Positions 1 through 5,475 of a stretch of DNA of 5,600 nucleotides are shown in pieces. Each line of letters starts with the position of its first letter. Within the stretch, counting starts at the first letter, position 1. The notes under the pieces are model-generated. The model made no database searches. It was given only the letters and a program-made list of their open reading frames with translations, and was not told where the DNA came from. Source of the stretch: Candidatus Methylomirabilota bacterium (GTDB taxonomy: Bacteria; Methylomirabilota; Methylomirabilia; Methylomirabilales; Methylomirabilaceae); NCBI GenBank assembly GCA_016200385.1, contig JACQEV010000399.1:1-5600 (forward strand), read 5' to 3'. The position numbers and the translations under genes were made by a program.

Positions 1-60
1 AAAGAGCTGTCGCTGTTCCTGGCCTCATCATTTTGGCGTAAGTTGTTGGAACGGCATTAG
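1..60 (+). CDS. C-terminal tail of an upstream gene (partial; possibly plsX)
   Basis: Frame 1 is open from the window edge and reads KELSLFLASSFWRKLLERH before a TAG at 58-60. The stop lies 17 bases before the fabH start, the spacing expected inside an operon. In many bacteria the gene just before fabH is plsX (phosphate acyltransferase), whose C-terminus is variable and helical, so this amphipathic tail would fit. Nineteen residues cannot identify a family. Frame 2 is also open to 64 and frame 3 to 41, so the reading frame itself is not certain. The plsX idea rests on gene order only. Confidence 0.35.
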   Translation, partial: KELSLFLASSFWRKLLERH

Positions 61-65
61 GTAAA

Positions 66-71
66 GGGGGG
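66..71 (+). promoter_or_regulatory. Ribosome binding site of fabH
   Basis: A GGGGGG run lies six bases before the ATG at 78 but only three bases before the in-frame GTG at 75. The spacing favours ATG 78 as the fabH start over the GTG one codon earlier. Confidence 0.55.
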
Positions 72-77
72 AATGTG

Positions 78-1061
78 ATGTACGGCAGCAGGATTGCGGG
101 CACGGGCGTTTCGGTTCCGGACCGGGTTCTCACCAATGCCGACCTGGAACGGATCGTCAGCACCAGCGATGAGTGGATCGTCACCCGAACCGGTATCTCC
201 GAGCGGCGAATCGCCTCCGATAGCCAAGCCACTTCGGATCTGGCCGAACGGGCGGCTGCACGCGCGCTTGAAGCGGCCGCCGTAGACCCGATTGATGTGG
301 AGCTGATCGTCGTGAGCACGGTGACCCCGGACACATTTTTTCCCTCCACCGGATGCATCCTGCAGGACCGGCTCGGCGCGTCACACGCGGCGGCCTTCGA
401 TTTGTCGGCTGCCTGCTCCGGCTTCATCTACGGTTTATCCGTGGCCGACGCCTACCTTCGAGCCGGTCTCATGCGGAACATCCTGGTCATCGGCGCGGAG
501 ACCCTTTCCAAGGTGGTTGACTGGAGCGACCGAGGCACCTGCGTCCTTTTCGCGGATGGTGCAGGAGCGGCGTTGGTGCAGCGGACGACAGGGGACTCCC
601 GGATCCTCTCCACCCATCTGTACGCCGACGGGTCGAAGGGGAAACAGCTCATTATCCCGGGAGGGGGATCGCGCCACCCGGTGTCCCAGAAGGTCCTCGA
701 CGAGAATCTTGTGAAGATCAAGATGGCCAACGGGAACGAGGTGTTCAAGGTGGCGGTCAGGTCAATGGAGGATGCCGCCTTGGCGGCGCTGAAGGCGAAC
801 GGCGCAGAGATCACTGACATCGACCTCTTTGTTCCCCACCAGGCCAATGCCCGGATCATCAATGCGGTCGCCCAACGGCTTGGCATGCCGAAGGAGCGGA
901 TCGTCATGAATATCGACCGCTTCGGGAACACCTCCGCAGCATCGATTCCCATCGCCCTGAATGAAGCGGTCAGGGCGGGCCGGCTCAAGCCCGGCGATCT
1001 GCTCCTGCTGGCTGCTTTCGGGGGCGGTCTCACCTGGGGTTCTGCCCTGATCCGATGGTGA
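78..1061 (+). CDS. fabH: Beta-ketoacyl-ACP synthase III (KAS III)
   Basis: Starts fatty-acid synthesis in the cytosol by condensing an acyl-CoA, usually acetyl-CoA, with malonyl-ACP to give acetoacetyl-ACP and CO2. The protein is 327 residues, normal for FabH. The thiolase-fold catalytic triad is complete: Cys113 in DLSAACSGF, His254 in VPHQANARI and Asn284 in RFGNTSAAS. The N-terminus GTGVSVPDR and the motif DEWIVTRTGISERR (31-44) are typical of the family. Phe88 in TFFPST matches the Phe87 of the E. coli enzyme that limits primer size, which suggests a short straight primer (inference). ATG 78 is chosen over GTG 75 from the spacing to the G-rich ribosome site. It is the first complete gene of the fab operon, with fabD 22 bases downstream. 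Nothing looks truncated. An FabH-like enzyme of secondary metabolism is unlikely given the neighbours. Confidence 0.97.
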   Translation: MYGSRIAGTGVSVPDRVLTNADLERIVSTSDEWIVTRTGISERRIASDSQATSDLAERAAARALEAAAVDPIDVELIVVSTVTPDTFFPSTGCILQDRLGASHAAAFDLSAACSGFIYGLSVADAYLRAGLMRNILVIGAETLSKVVDWSDRGTCVLFADGAGAALVQRTTGDSRILSTHLYADGSKGKQLIIPGGGSRHPVSQKVLDENLVKIKMANGNEVFKVAVRSMEDAALAALKANGAEITDIDLFVPHQANARIINAVAQRLGMPKERIVMNIDRFGNTSAASIPIALNEAVRAGRLKPGDLLLLAAFGGGLTWGSALIRW

Positions 1062-1083
1062 GCGTGATTCAGAGCACCAGGTA

Positions 1084-2025
1084 ATGAACAGGATCGCGCT
1101 TGTCTTTCCCGGCCAGGGCTCGCAACAGGTTGGAATGGGGCGGGATTTCTGGGAGCAGGTCCCTGAAGCCCGTTCGGTGTTCGAGAAGAGCAGTCACTCT
1201 CTGGGGTTCGACCTGGCTCGTCTCTGTTTCGAGGGGCCAGAGGACGCACTGACGCTGACGGCAAATGCCCAGCCCGCCATCCTGGCGGTCAGCGTGGCCG
1301 CCTTTGCCGCGTTCCAGCGAGAGGGGCTTCGGTTCGACTACGTGGCCGGCCACTCGCTTGGAGAGTACTCGGCGCTCGTGGCAGCCGGGAGCCTTCGTTT
1401 CGAGGATGCAATCCGCACTGTCAGAAAGAGGGGCGAGTTCATGCAGGAGGCAGTCCCGCCAGGCGCCGGGGCGATGGCCGCACTGCTAGGTCTGGACCAG
1501 GAGAGCGTCTGTGCGGTGTGTGGGGAAACCGGTGTAACTGGGGTCGTGGAGGTGGCCAATATCAATGCCCCCGGTCACGTCGTGATTGCCGGGGAGACGG
1601 AGGCGGTCGAGCGGGCTATTCGCTTGGCCAGGGAACGGGGGGCAAAACGCGCCGTCCGTCTGCAGGTGAGTGCGCCCTTTCACTGCTCCTTGATGCGGCC
1701 GGCAGGCGAGCGCTTGGCTGCGGTGCTGCGTACGATCCCCATCGCTGACCCGTCGGTTCCGCTGGTCAACAATGCCGATGCCGAGCTCCTGACGAAGGGC
1801 GGAGAGATCGCGGGCAGCCTTGTGCGGCAGGTCTCAAGCCCGGTCCGGTGGGAGGAGGTAGTACAAAGGCTGGTGAAAGAGGGCGTCGCCCTCTTCCTGG
1901 GACTGGGTCCGGGAAGGGTTCTGACCGGACTGATCAAACGGATCGCCAAAGAGGCTATTGCACTTCCCGCAGAGGATCTGGCCTCCCTGCAGGCTGCCCT
2001 GAATCAGGTGAAAGCACTTGCCTGA
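1084..2025 (+). CDS. fabD: Malonyl-CoA:ACP transacylase
   Basis: Moves the malonyl group from coenzyme A to the phosphopantetheine arm of ACP, supplying the extender unit for FabH and FabF. The protein is 313 residues, close to the roughly 309 of E. coli FabD. Visible landmarks are the oxyanion-loop motif FPGQGSQ (8-14), the nucleophile elbow GHSLGEYSAL with Ser91, Arg116 in RKRGEFMQ which binds the malonyl carboxylate, His200 in VSAPFHCSLM as the catalytic base, and Gln249 in VRQVSSPVRW. Each sits one residue before its E. coli counterpart (Ser92, Arg117, His201, Gln250), so the active site is intact. The start ATG has only a poor Shine-Dalgarno match just upstream (AGG two bases away), and translation may partly depend on coupling to fabH, which ends 22 bases before. 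The stop TGA shares its A with the fabG start. Confidence 0.97.
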   Translation: MNRIALVFPGQGSQQVGMGRDFWEQVPEARSVFEKSSHSLGFDLARLCFEGPEDALTLTANAQPAILAVSVAAFAAFQREGLRFDYVAGHSLGEYSALVAAGSLRFEDAIRTVRKRGEFMQEAVPPGAGAMAALLGLDQESVCAVCGETGVTGVVEVANINAPGHVVIAGETEAVERAIRLARERGAKRAVRLQVSAPFHCSLMRPAGERLAAVLRTIPIADPSVPLVNNADAELLTKGGEIAGSLVRQVSSPVRWEEVVQRLVKEGVALFLGLGPGRVLTGLIKRIAKEAIALPAEDLASLQAALNQVKALA

Positions 2026-2777
2026 TGGTCACAGCGGGCCGTCACGAAGGAAAAGTGGCTGTCGTTACCGGCGGCTCGAAGGGGATCGGGCGAGCAATCG
2101 CCCTGATGCTTTCCGCAGAAGGCGCGAAGGTGGTGATCTGCTCCAGGCATCTGGAAGCAGCCCAGCAGGTGGTGTCCGAGATCCTGGCGAGAGGGGCCGA
2201 GGGGGCGGCCATTCAGGCCGACATGGCGCGGCGGTCAGACGCTGAGGCGCTGATCCAGGAAAGCGTCGAACGTTTTGGGCGTCTTGACATGTTGGTCAAT
2301 AACGCCGCCATCACGAAGGACGGATTGGTTGTCCGGATGAAGGAAGATGACTGGGATGCCGTCCTGGATGTGAATCTGAAGGGGGCGTTCTTCACCACCC
2401 GCGCTGCGCTTCGACCGATGCTCAGGCAGCGGAGCGGCAGGATCGTGAATATCAGTTCGGTCGTCGGGATCATGGGCCATCCCGGACAAGCAAATTACGT
2501 CGCGGCAAAGGCGGGTCTGATCGGTTTCACCAAGGCCGTAGCGAAGGAGGTCGCGTCTCGGGAGATTACGGTGAATGCCGTGGCTCCCGGGTTCATCGAG
2601 ACCGACATGACTCATGGCCTGTCCGAGGATCTGAAAGCGGGATACCTGAAGCAGATCCCCGTGGGCCGATTCGGTGATCCGATGGAGGTGGCCGCCCTGG
2701 TTTCGTTCCTTGCTTCAGGGGCTGCGAGCTATATTACGGGTCAGGTGATTAACGTCGATGGCGGGTTGCGAATGTAA
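2025..2777 (+). CDS. fabG: 3-oxoacyl-ACP reductase
   Basis: Reduces beta-ketoacyl-ACP to 3-hydroxyacyl-ACP with NADPH, the first reduction of each elongation cycle. It is a 250-residue short-chain dehydrogenase, normal length. The order is the cofactor loop TGGSKGIG (15-22), NNAA (92-95), the structural Asn117 in LDVNLKG, and the catalytic Ser145, Tyr158 and Lys162, the last two in the NYVAAKAG segment. PGFIETDMT (189-197) and the C-terminal YITGQVINVDGG are strongly FabG-like. Lys19 in the glycine loop and Arg41 after strand two agree with NADPH use. The start is the ATG in TGATG, overlapping the fabD stop; the frame is open further upstream, but that part lies inside fabD and has no family resemblance. 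An AGGTGA 13 bases before the ATG is too distant to be ideal, so coupling to fabD is likely. The usual NNAG motif reads NNAA here. Confidence 0.96.
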   Translation: MVTAGRHEGKVAVVTGGSKGIGRAIALMLSAEGAKVVICSRHLEAAQQVVSEILARGAEGAAIQADMARRSDAEALIQESVERFGRLDMLVNNAAITKDGLVVRMKEDDWDAVLDVNLKGAFFTTRAALRPMLRQRSGRIVNISSVVGIMGHPGQANYVAAKAGLIGFTKAVAKEVASREITVNAVAPGFIETDMTHGLSEDLKAGYLKQIPVGRFGDPMEVAALVSFLASGAASYITGQVINVDGGLRM

Positions 2778-2802
2778 TTCATGGCGCGGCACCGAGGCCG
2801 TA

Positions 2803-2808
2803 GGGAGG
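2803..2808 (+). promoter_or_regulatory. Ribosome binding site of acpP
   Basis: GGGAGG lies eight bases before ATG 2817. An in-frame ATG at 2781 has no such site and would add 12 arginine-rich residues not seen in acyl carrier proteins, so this site decides the start. Confidence 0.75.
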
Positions 2809-2816
2809 GTTGGCTG

Positions 2817-3062
2817 ATGGCTGGTGTGGCGGGGCTTGAAGAGAAGGTGAAAAAGATCATCGTAGATCAGTTGGGCGTCGATGCCGCGGAGGTGACGTCC
2901 GAGGCCTCCTTCATTGAGGATCTGGGCGCCGACTCTCTTGACACGGTGGAGTTGGTTATGGCCCTGGAAGAGGAGTTCGGGCTCGAGATCCCTGACGACG
3001 AAGCCGAGAAGATCGTCACTGTCAAGGATGCCGTGGAGTATATCAAGGCGCATTCCGCGTGA
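2817..3062 (+). CDS. acpP: Acyl carrier protein
   Basis: Small acidic carrier of all fatty-acid synthesis intermediates as thioesters on a 4'-phosphopantetheine arm. The protein is 81 residues, close to the usual 77-80. Ser40 in the [18 protein letters not shown] segment is the attachment site for the arm, which a phosphopantetheinyl transferase adds. The four-helix pattern is clear: [14 protein letters not shown] (7-20) forms helix I, the DSL motif and the acidic residues after it form the partner-binding helix [11 protein letters not shown] leads to helix III, and [11 protein letters not shown] is helix IV. The first residues (MAGVAG) are a little longer than in E. coli. It lies 39 bases after fabG and 50 before fabF. 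The strong ribosome site fits the high protein demand for ACP. A hairpin just past the stop codon may affect its transcript level. Confidence 0.97.
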   Translation: MAGVAGLEEKVKKIIVDQLGVDAAEVTSEASFIEDLGADSLDTVELVMALEEEFGLEIPDDEAEKIVTVKDAVEYIKAHSA

Positions 3063-3090
3063 TGGGTCCGGCCCGCCCCCATGGGCCATC
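3061..3090 (+). other. Hairpin between acpP and fabF
   Basis: Just past the acpP stop, GGCCC (3070-3074) can pair with GGGCC (3083-3087) around an eight-base loop. Alternatively GATGG (3061-3065) can pair with CCATC (3086-3090). No T run follows, so this is not a normal intrinsic terminator. It may be an RNA processing or stability element; that role is inference. Confidence 0.4.
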
Positions 3091-3096
3091 CTCTGC

Positions 3097-3103
3097 GAGA
3101 GGA
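3097..3103 (+). promoter_or_regulatory. Ribosome binding site of fabF
   Basis: GAGAGGA lies nine bases before ATG 3113. A second GAGAGG at 3105-3110 is only two bases away, too close to be the main site. The position supports ATG 3113 over the earlier in-frame GTG 3059 and ATG 3062. Confidence 0.6.
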
Positions 3104-3112
3104 CGAGAGGCA

Positions 3113-4348
3113 ATGAGGCGAGTGGTCGTGACAGGCCTGGGTGCGATAGCGCCCAACGGGATCGGCACCGAAACCTTTTGGGAGAATCTGGTGAATGGGG
3201 TCTCAGGTATCGACCGTATCACTCGATTCGATGCCAGTCACCACGATACGAAGATCGCCGGTGAGATAAAAGGGTTCGACCCGCTCCTCTACATGGAGAA
3301 AAAGGAGGTCAAGAAGATGGACCTCTTTATCCACTATGCCCTGGCCGGCGCGATTATGGCGGTCGATGATGCCCACCTGATGTTCGATCAAGTCGAGCGA
3401 AGCCGTGTCGGAGTGCTCATCGGTACCGGGATGGGCGGGATTCCGGCCCTCGAAGAGTCGCATAACACCCTACTGGAGAAAGGCCCTGGCCGGATCAGTC
3501 CATTCTTCATCCCCTCCATTATCACGAATCTGGCCTCTGGGCAGATCGCGATGCGCTTCGGGATCCGTGGCCCGAACTCTTGCGTCTCCACGGCGTGCGC
3601 CACCGGGAACCACGCCATCGGCGACTCCTTTGAGCTGATCAAGCGGAACGCGGCGGACGTGATGTTTGCGGGTGGGAGCGAGGCCGTCATCACCCCGCTC
3701 ACGATCGGGGGCTTCTGCGCGATGAGGGCACTGTCCACCAGGAACGACGCGCCCCAGCGCGCAAGCCGCCCATTTGATAAGGGGCGTGATGGGTTTGTGA
3801 TGGGTGAGGGGGCCGGTGTCATGATCCTCGAGGAGCTCGGTCATGCGCTGCGGCGCGGAGCAAAAATCTATGCCGAGTTGGTGGGCTACGGGATGTCGGC
3901 CGACGCCTACCACATGACGGCGCCAGAGCCAGAGGGGCTGGGAGCGATCGCGGCGATGCGCCTCGCCCTCGAAGATGCCGGTCTGCCACCGGAGGAAGTG
4001 GACTATATCAATGCCCACGGAACGTCAACACCCGTGGGCGATGTCGCCGAGACAAAGGCGATCAAGAAGGTGTTTGGGGAGCATGCCTATCGCCTGGCTG
4101 TGAGCTCGGTCAAATCGATGACCGGGCACCTTTTAGGAGCCGCGGGCGGCGTCGAATCCCTGGCCACGGTCCTCACCGTCCATCATGGCGTGATCCCACC
4201 CACGATTAACCACGATGAGCCGGACCCCGAGTGCGACCTCGACTACGTTTCGAACAAGGCGCGCCAAGCGGAGGTAAGGGTCGCCCTCACCAACTCCTTC
4301 GGTTTCGGCGGGACCAACGCCACGCTGGTGTTCAAAAAGTATTCCTGA
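3113..4348 (+). CDS. fabF: Beta-ketoacyl-ACP synthase II (KAS II)
   Basis: Condenses acyl-ACP with malonyl-ACP in the elongation rounds of fatty-acid synthesis. The protein is 411 residues, the usual length. The N-terminus MRRVVVTGLGAIAPNG matches the family start. The Cys-His-His triad is Cys162 in VSTACATGNH, His302 in NAHGTSTPVGD and His339 in KSMTGHLLGAAGG, with Lys334 nearby; all are one residue before E. coli Cys163, His303, His340 and Lys335. The gatekeeper phenylalanine is Phe398 in NSFGFGGTN. ALSTRNDAPQRASRPFDK and GAKIYAELVGYGMSADAYHM closely resemble E. coli FabF, which supports FabF over FabB. Earlier starts (GTG 3059, ATG 3062) overlap the acpP stop and would add 17-18 residues without family resemblance, so ATG 3113 is preferred. 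It is the last gene of the + strand cluster and converges on nusB. Confidence 0.96.
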   Translation: MRRVVVTGLGAIAPNGIGTETFWENLVNGVSGIDRITRFDASHHDTKIAGEIKGFDPLLYMEKKEVKKMDLFIHYALAGAIMAVDDAHLMFDQVERSRVGVLIGTGMGGIPALEESHNTLLEKGPGRISPFFIPSIITNLASGQIAMRFGIRGPNSCVSTACATGNHAIGDSFELIKRNAADVMFAGGSEAVITPLTIGGFCAMRALSTRNDAPQRASRPFDKGRDGFVMGEGAGVMILEELGHALRRGAKIYAELVGYGMSADAYHMTAPEPEGLGAIAAMRLALEDAGLPPEEVDYINAHGTSTPVGDVAETKAIKKVFGEHAYRLAVSSVKSMTGHLLGAAGGVESLATVLTVHHGVIPPTINHDEPDPECDLDYVSNKARQAEVRVALTNSFGFGGTNATLVFKKYS

Positions 4349-4453
4349 TAGGTGTTCCTGCCCCTACCGACCGCGTGGATCCTCGAGACACTCTCACCGA
4401 CCGACACGCACGACAGCCCTCCTCGGCTTTCTCCTCGGTGGCCAAGCGCGTCT
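4349..4453. other. Convergent intergenic region, fabF/nusB
   Basis: These 105 bases lie between the stop codons of converging fabF and nusB. I find no stable stem followed by a T run in either direction. The + strand is C-rich and G-poor: in 4381-4430 I count 23 C and 9 G. That composition is what Rho loading sites on a + strand transcript tend to have. An eight-base direct repeat, CTCCTCGG, occurs at 4419-4426 and 4431-4438. No gene is visible. Confidence 0.5.
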
Positions 4454-4885
4454 TTATGCAAGCGGGGCGGCGGAGCGGTCTTTGGCGAGGGTGTGGATCT
4501 TGTCGAGGACACCGTTGACGAAAGCCCCGGAGTCTTTCCCGCCGAACGCCTTGGCCAGCTCGATCGCTTCGTCGATTGCGACCTTCCAGGGCGTCTTGCT
4601 ATGAAAGAGGAGCTCATAGGCAGCAAGTCGGAGGATGCAGAGATCCACGAGGGCCAGCCGGGAGAGGATCCAGTGTTCCACATGGGAGGACAGGAGGGCA
4701 TCAATCGCCTTCCGCTGGCCGATGGTGCCTCGCACCAACTCTTCGGCGAAGGATCGGACCTCCGGCTTGGCAGGATGCTCCGCCCAGAAGGCTTGGAACC
4801 GCTCTTCGAAAGACTCTAGGGGGTAGAATTCAGTCTGATACAGGAAGGAGAGCGCGAGCTCCCTTGCCCTATGGCGCTTCCCCAT
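4454..4885 (-). CDS. nusB: Transcription antitermination protein NusB
   Basis: NusB pairs with NusE (ribosomal protein S10) and binds the boxA RNA of rRNA operons, keeping RNA polymerase resistant to premature termination. The protein is 143 residues and all-helical in character, as expected. Landmarks are the basic N-terminus [20 protein letters not shown] with the conserved RxxAxxxLYQ pattern that contributes to RNA binding, [23 protein letters not shown] (71-93), and the C-terminal [18 protein letters not shown] and FVNGVLDKI segments. The start ATG (4885-4883) is preceded on the - strand by GAAGG with five bases between, a good ribosome site. It follows ribH by 33 bases; ribH-nusB is a widely conserved pair and they are probably co-transcribed. 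It ends with TAA. Nothing is missing. Confidence 0.95.
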   Translation of the reverse strand: MGKRHRARELALSFLYQTEFYPLESFEERFQAFWAEHPAKPEVRSFAEELVRGTIGQRKAIDALLSSHVEHWILSRLALVDLCILRLAAYELLFHSKTPWKVAIDEAIELAKAFGGKDSGAFVNGVLDKIHTLAKDRSAAPLA

Positions 4886-4890
4886 TTCGA

Positions 4891-4895
4891 CCTTC
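4891..4895 (-). promoter_or_regulatory. Ribosome binding site of nusB
   Basis: On the - strand GAAGG lies five bases before the nusB ATG (4885-4883), inside the 33-base gap after ribH. Confidence 0.55.
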
Positions 4896-4918
4896 GGGGG
4901 GCAGTCCCCATTGGCAAG

Positions 4919-5332
4919 TCATTTGAGTTGAGCGAAAAGACTGGCCATTTCAATGGCTGAAAGGGCCGCCTCGAACCCCTTATTGCCGCCCTTCGTCCCG
5001 GCTCGTTCGATGGCCTCATCAATGGAATTGGCGGTGATGACGCCAAAGATGATGGGAACACCGGTTTCAAGACTTGCCGAGGCGATCCCTTTCGCTGCCT
5101 CCCCGGCGACATACTCGAAATGTGGGGTGGCTCCCCGGATCACCGCGCCAAGGGCGATGATAGCATCGTAGCTGTTCGAGGCGGCCAGGCGCTTTGCTGC
5201 ATACGGCAGCTCAAACGCGCCTGGGACCCTGACCAGATGGAGATCCCCCTCTTCTGCGCCGTGGCGAAGCAGACAGTCGAGCGCGCCATCCAGCAGGCGC
5301 TTCGTGATAAACTCGTTGAAGCGGCTCACCAC
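4919..5332 (-). CDS. ribH: 6,7-dimethyl-8-ribityllumazine synthase, 5' end in doubt
   Basis: Condenses 5-amino-6-ribitylamino-uracil with 3,4-dihydroxy-2-butanone 4-phosphate, the next-to-last step of riboflavin synthesis. The span given begins at the first usual start (GTG 5332-5330) after an in-frame stop and encodes 137 residues. Numbered from the likely ancestral start at 5383, the family residues are Phe22 in [14 protein letters not shown] (53-60), [14 protein letters not shown] with His88 as the catalytic base, and Arg127 in [13 protein letters not shown]; all fall at the same numbers as in B. subtilis RibH. The frame continues upstream as [18 protein letters not shown], clearly family sequence, to a TAG at 5369-5371. 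A GTG 5332 start would lose part of a core strand and has no ribosome site, so the true product probably starts further upstream. The function of the gene family is certain; whether this copy makes an intact protein is not. Confidence 0.85.
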   Translation of the reverse strand: MVSRFNEFITKRLLDGALDCLLRHGAEEGDLHLVRVPGAFELPYAAKRLAASNSYDAIIALGAVIRGATPHFEYVAGEAAKGIASASLETGVPIIFGVITANSIDEAIERAGTKGGNKGFEAALSAIEMASLFAQLK

Positions 5333-5383
5333 AAGGGCGAATCGGAACCCTCTTGCCAGATACGTCCCCTAGGTCGTTTTCAA
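5333..5383 (-). other. ribH: In-frame N-terminal part of ribH interrupted by amber codon
   Basis: From TTG 5383-5381 the - strand reads MKTT, then TAG (5371-5369), then [12 protein letters not shown], and continues in frame into VVSRFNEF. Compared from memory with B. subtilis RibH (MNIIQGNLVGTGLKIGIVV), every position aligns without a gap. The stop stands where Gln5 lies there and where Glu is common in other species. CAG to TAG or GAG to TAG is a single base change. With this start the gene has exactly 154 codons plus its stop. The segment is thus former or hidden coding sequence rather than a leader. Confidence 0.7.
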
Positions 5384-5389
5384 CGCCAA

Positions 5390-5396
5390 CCTCCCC
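5390..5396 (-). promoter_or_regulatory. Strong ribosome binding site upstream of ribH
   Basis: GGGGAGG on the - strand lies six bases before TTG 5383-5381. This is the best Shine-Dalgarno match on the - strand side of the window. It marks TTG 5383 as the original ribH start, four codons before the amber. Confidence 0.65.
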
Positions 5397-5404
5397 GAAT
5401 CCCA

Positions 5405-5421
5405 CCCTCTCGGTCAGAGGG
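5405..5421 (-). other. Small hairpin in the ribH leader
   Basis: CCCTCT (5405-5410) and AGAGGG (5416-5421) form a perfect six-base-pair stem with a five-base loop. It lies between the possible promoter and the ribosome binding site of ribH. No T run follows on either strand, so it is not a terminator. A role in mRNA stability or translation is possible but unproved. Confidence 0.35.
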
Positions 5422-5444
5422 CGCCACGAAAAACCGGAACGGTA

Positions 5445-5474
5445 CTAATACAAACGTCCTCAATCTTGTTGCAA
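5445..5474 (-). promoter_or_regulatory. Possible sigma-70-type promoter for ribH-nusB
   Basis: On the - strand, TTGCAA (5474-5469) and TATTAG (5450-5445) are separated by 18 bases. Each hexamer matches four of six consensus bases. Transcription would begin near 5438, giving a leader of about 55 bases before TTG 5383. The match is weak, but this is the only AT-richer stretch close upstream of ribH. Confidence 0.3.
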
Positions 5475-5475
5475 A

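Noticed and set aside
452..1264. 270-codon open frame on the - strand across fabH and the start of fabD
   Set aside because: It lies wholly opposite two genes with complete catalytic motifs, has proline/serine/arginine-rich composition typical of antisense frames in GC-rich DNA, and shows no family motif.
1848..2024. Upstream extension of fabG, open for 59 more codons
   Set aside because: The added residues are glycine/arginine-rich, lie inside fabD in another frame and do not resemble any FabG N-terminus; ATG 2025 gives normal length.
3470..4018. 182-codon open frame on the - strand inside fabF (also 3388-3822)
   Set aside because: Antisense shadow of a well-supported gene; no recognisable domain and no convincing ribosome site.
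4378..4388. GGATCC joined to CTCGAG, resembling a cloning linker
   Set aside because: Two six-base sites side by side can occur by chance, and the flanking DNA continues naturally into fabF and nusB with no vector-like sequence.
4352..4819. 155-codon + strand frame after fabF
   Set aside because: It runs opposite nusB, whose motifs are unambiguous, and its own sequence matches no family I recognise.
4898..4909. GGGG-CAGT-CCCC mini-hairpin between ribH and nusB
   Set aside because: Only four base pairs with a four-base loop and no T run; too weak to call a terminator or regulatory site.
5211..5405. 64-codon - strand frame overlapping the 5' end of ribH
   Set aside because: It is a different frame from ribH, shows no similarity to RibH or another family, and does not offer a frameshift explanation for the amber codon.
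5441..5450. GGTACTAATA, which resembles the 3' end of 23S rRNA
   Set aside because: Only about ten bases match; the sequence on both sides does not resemble rRNA.
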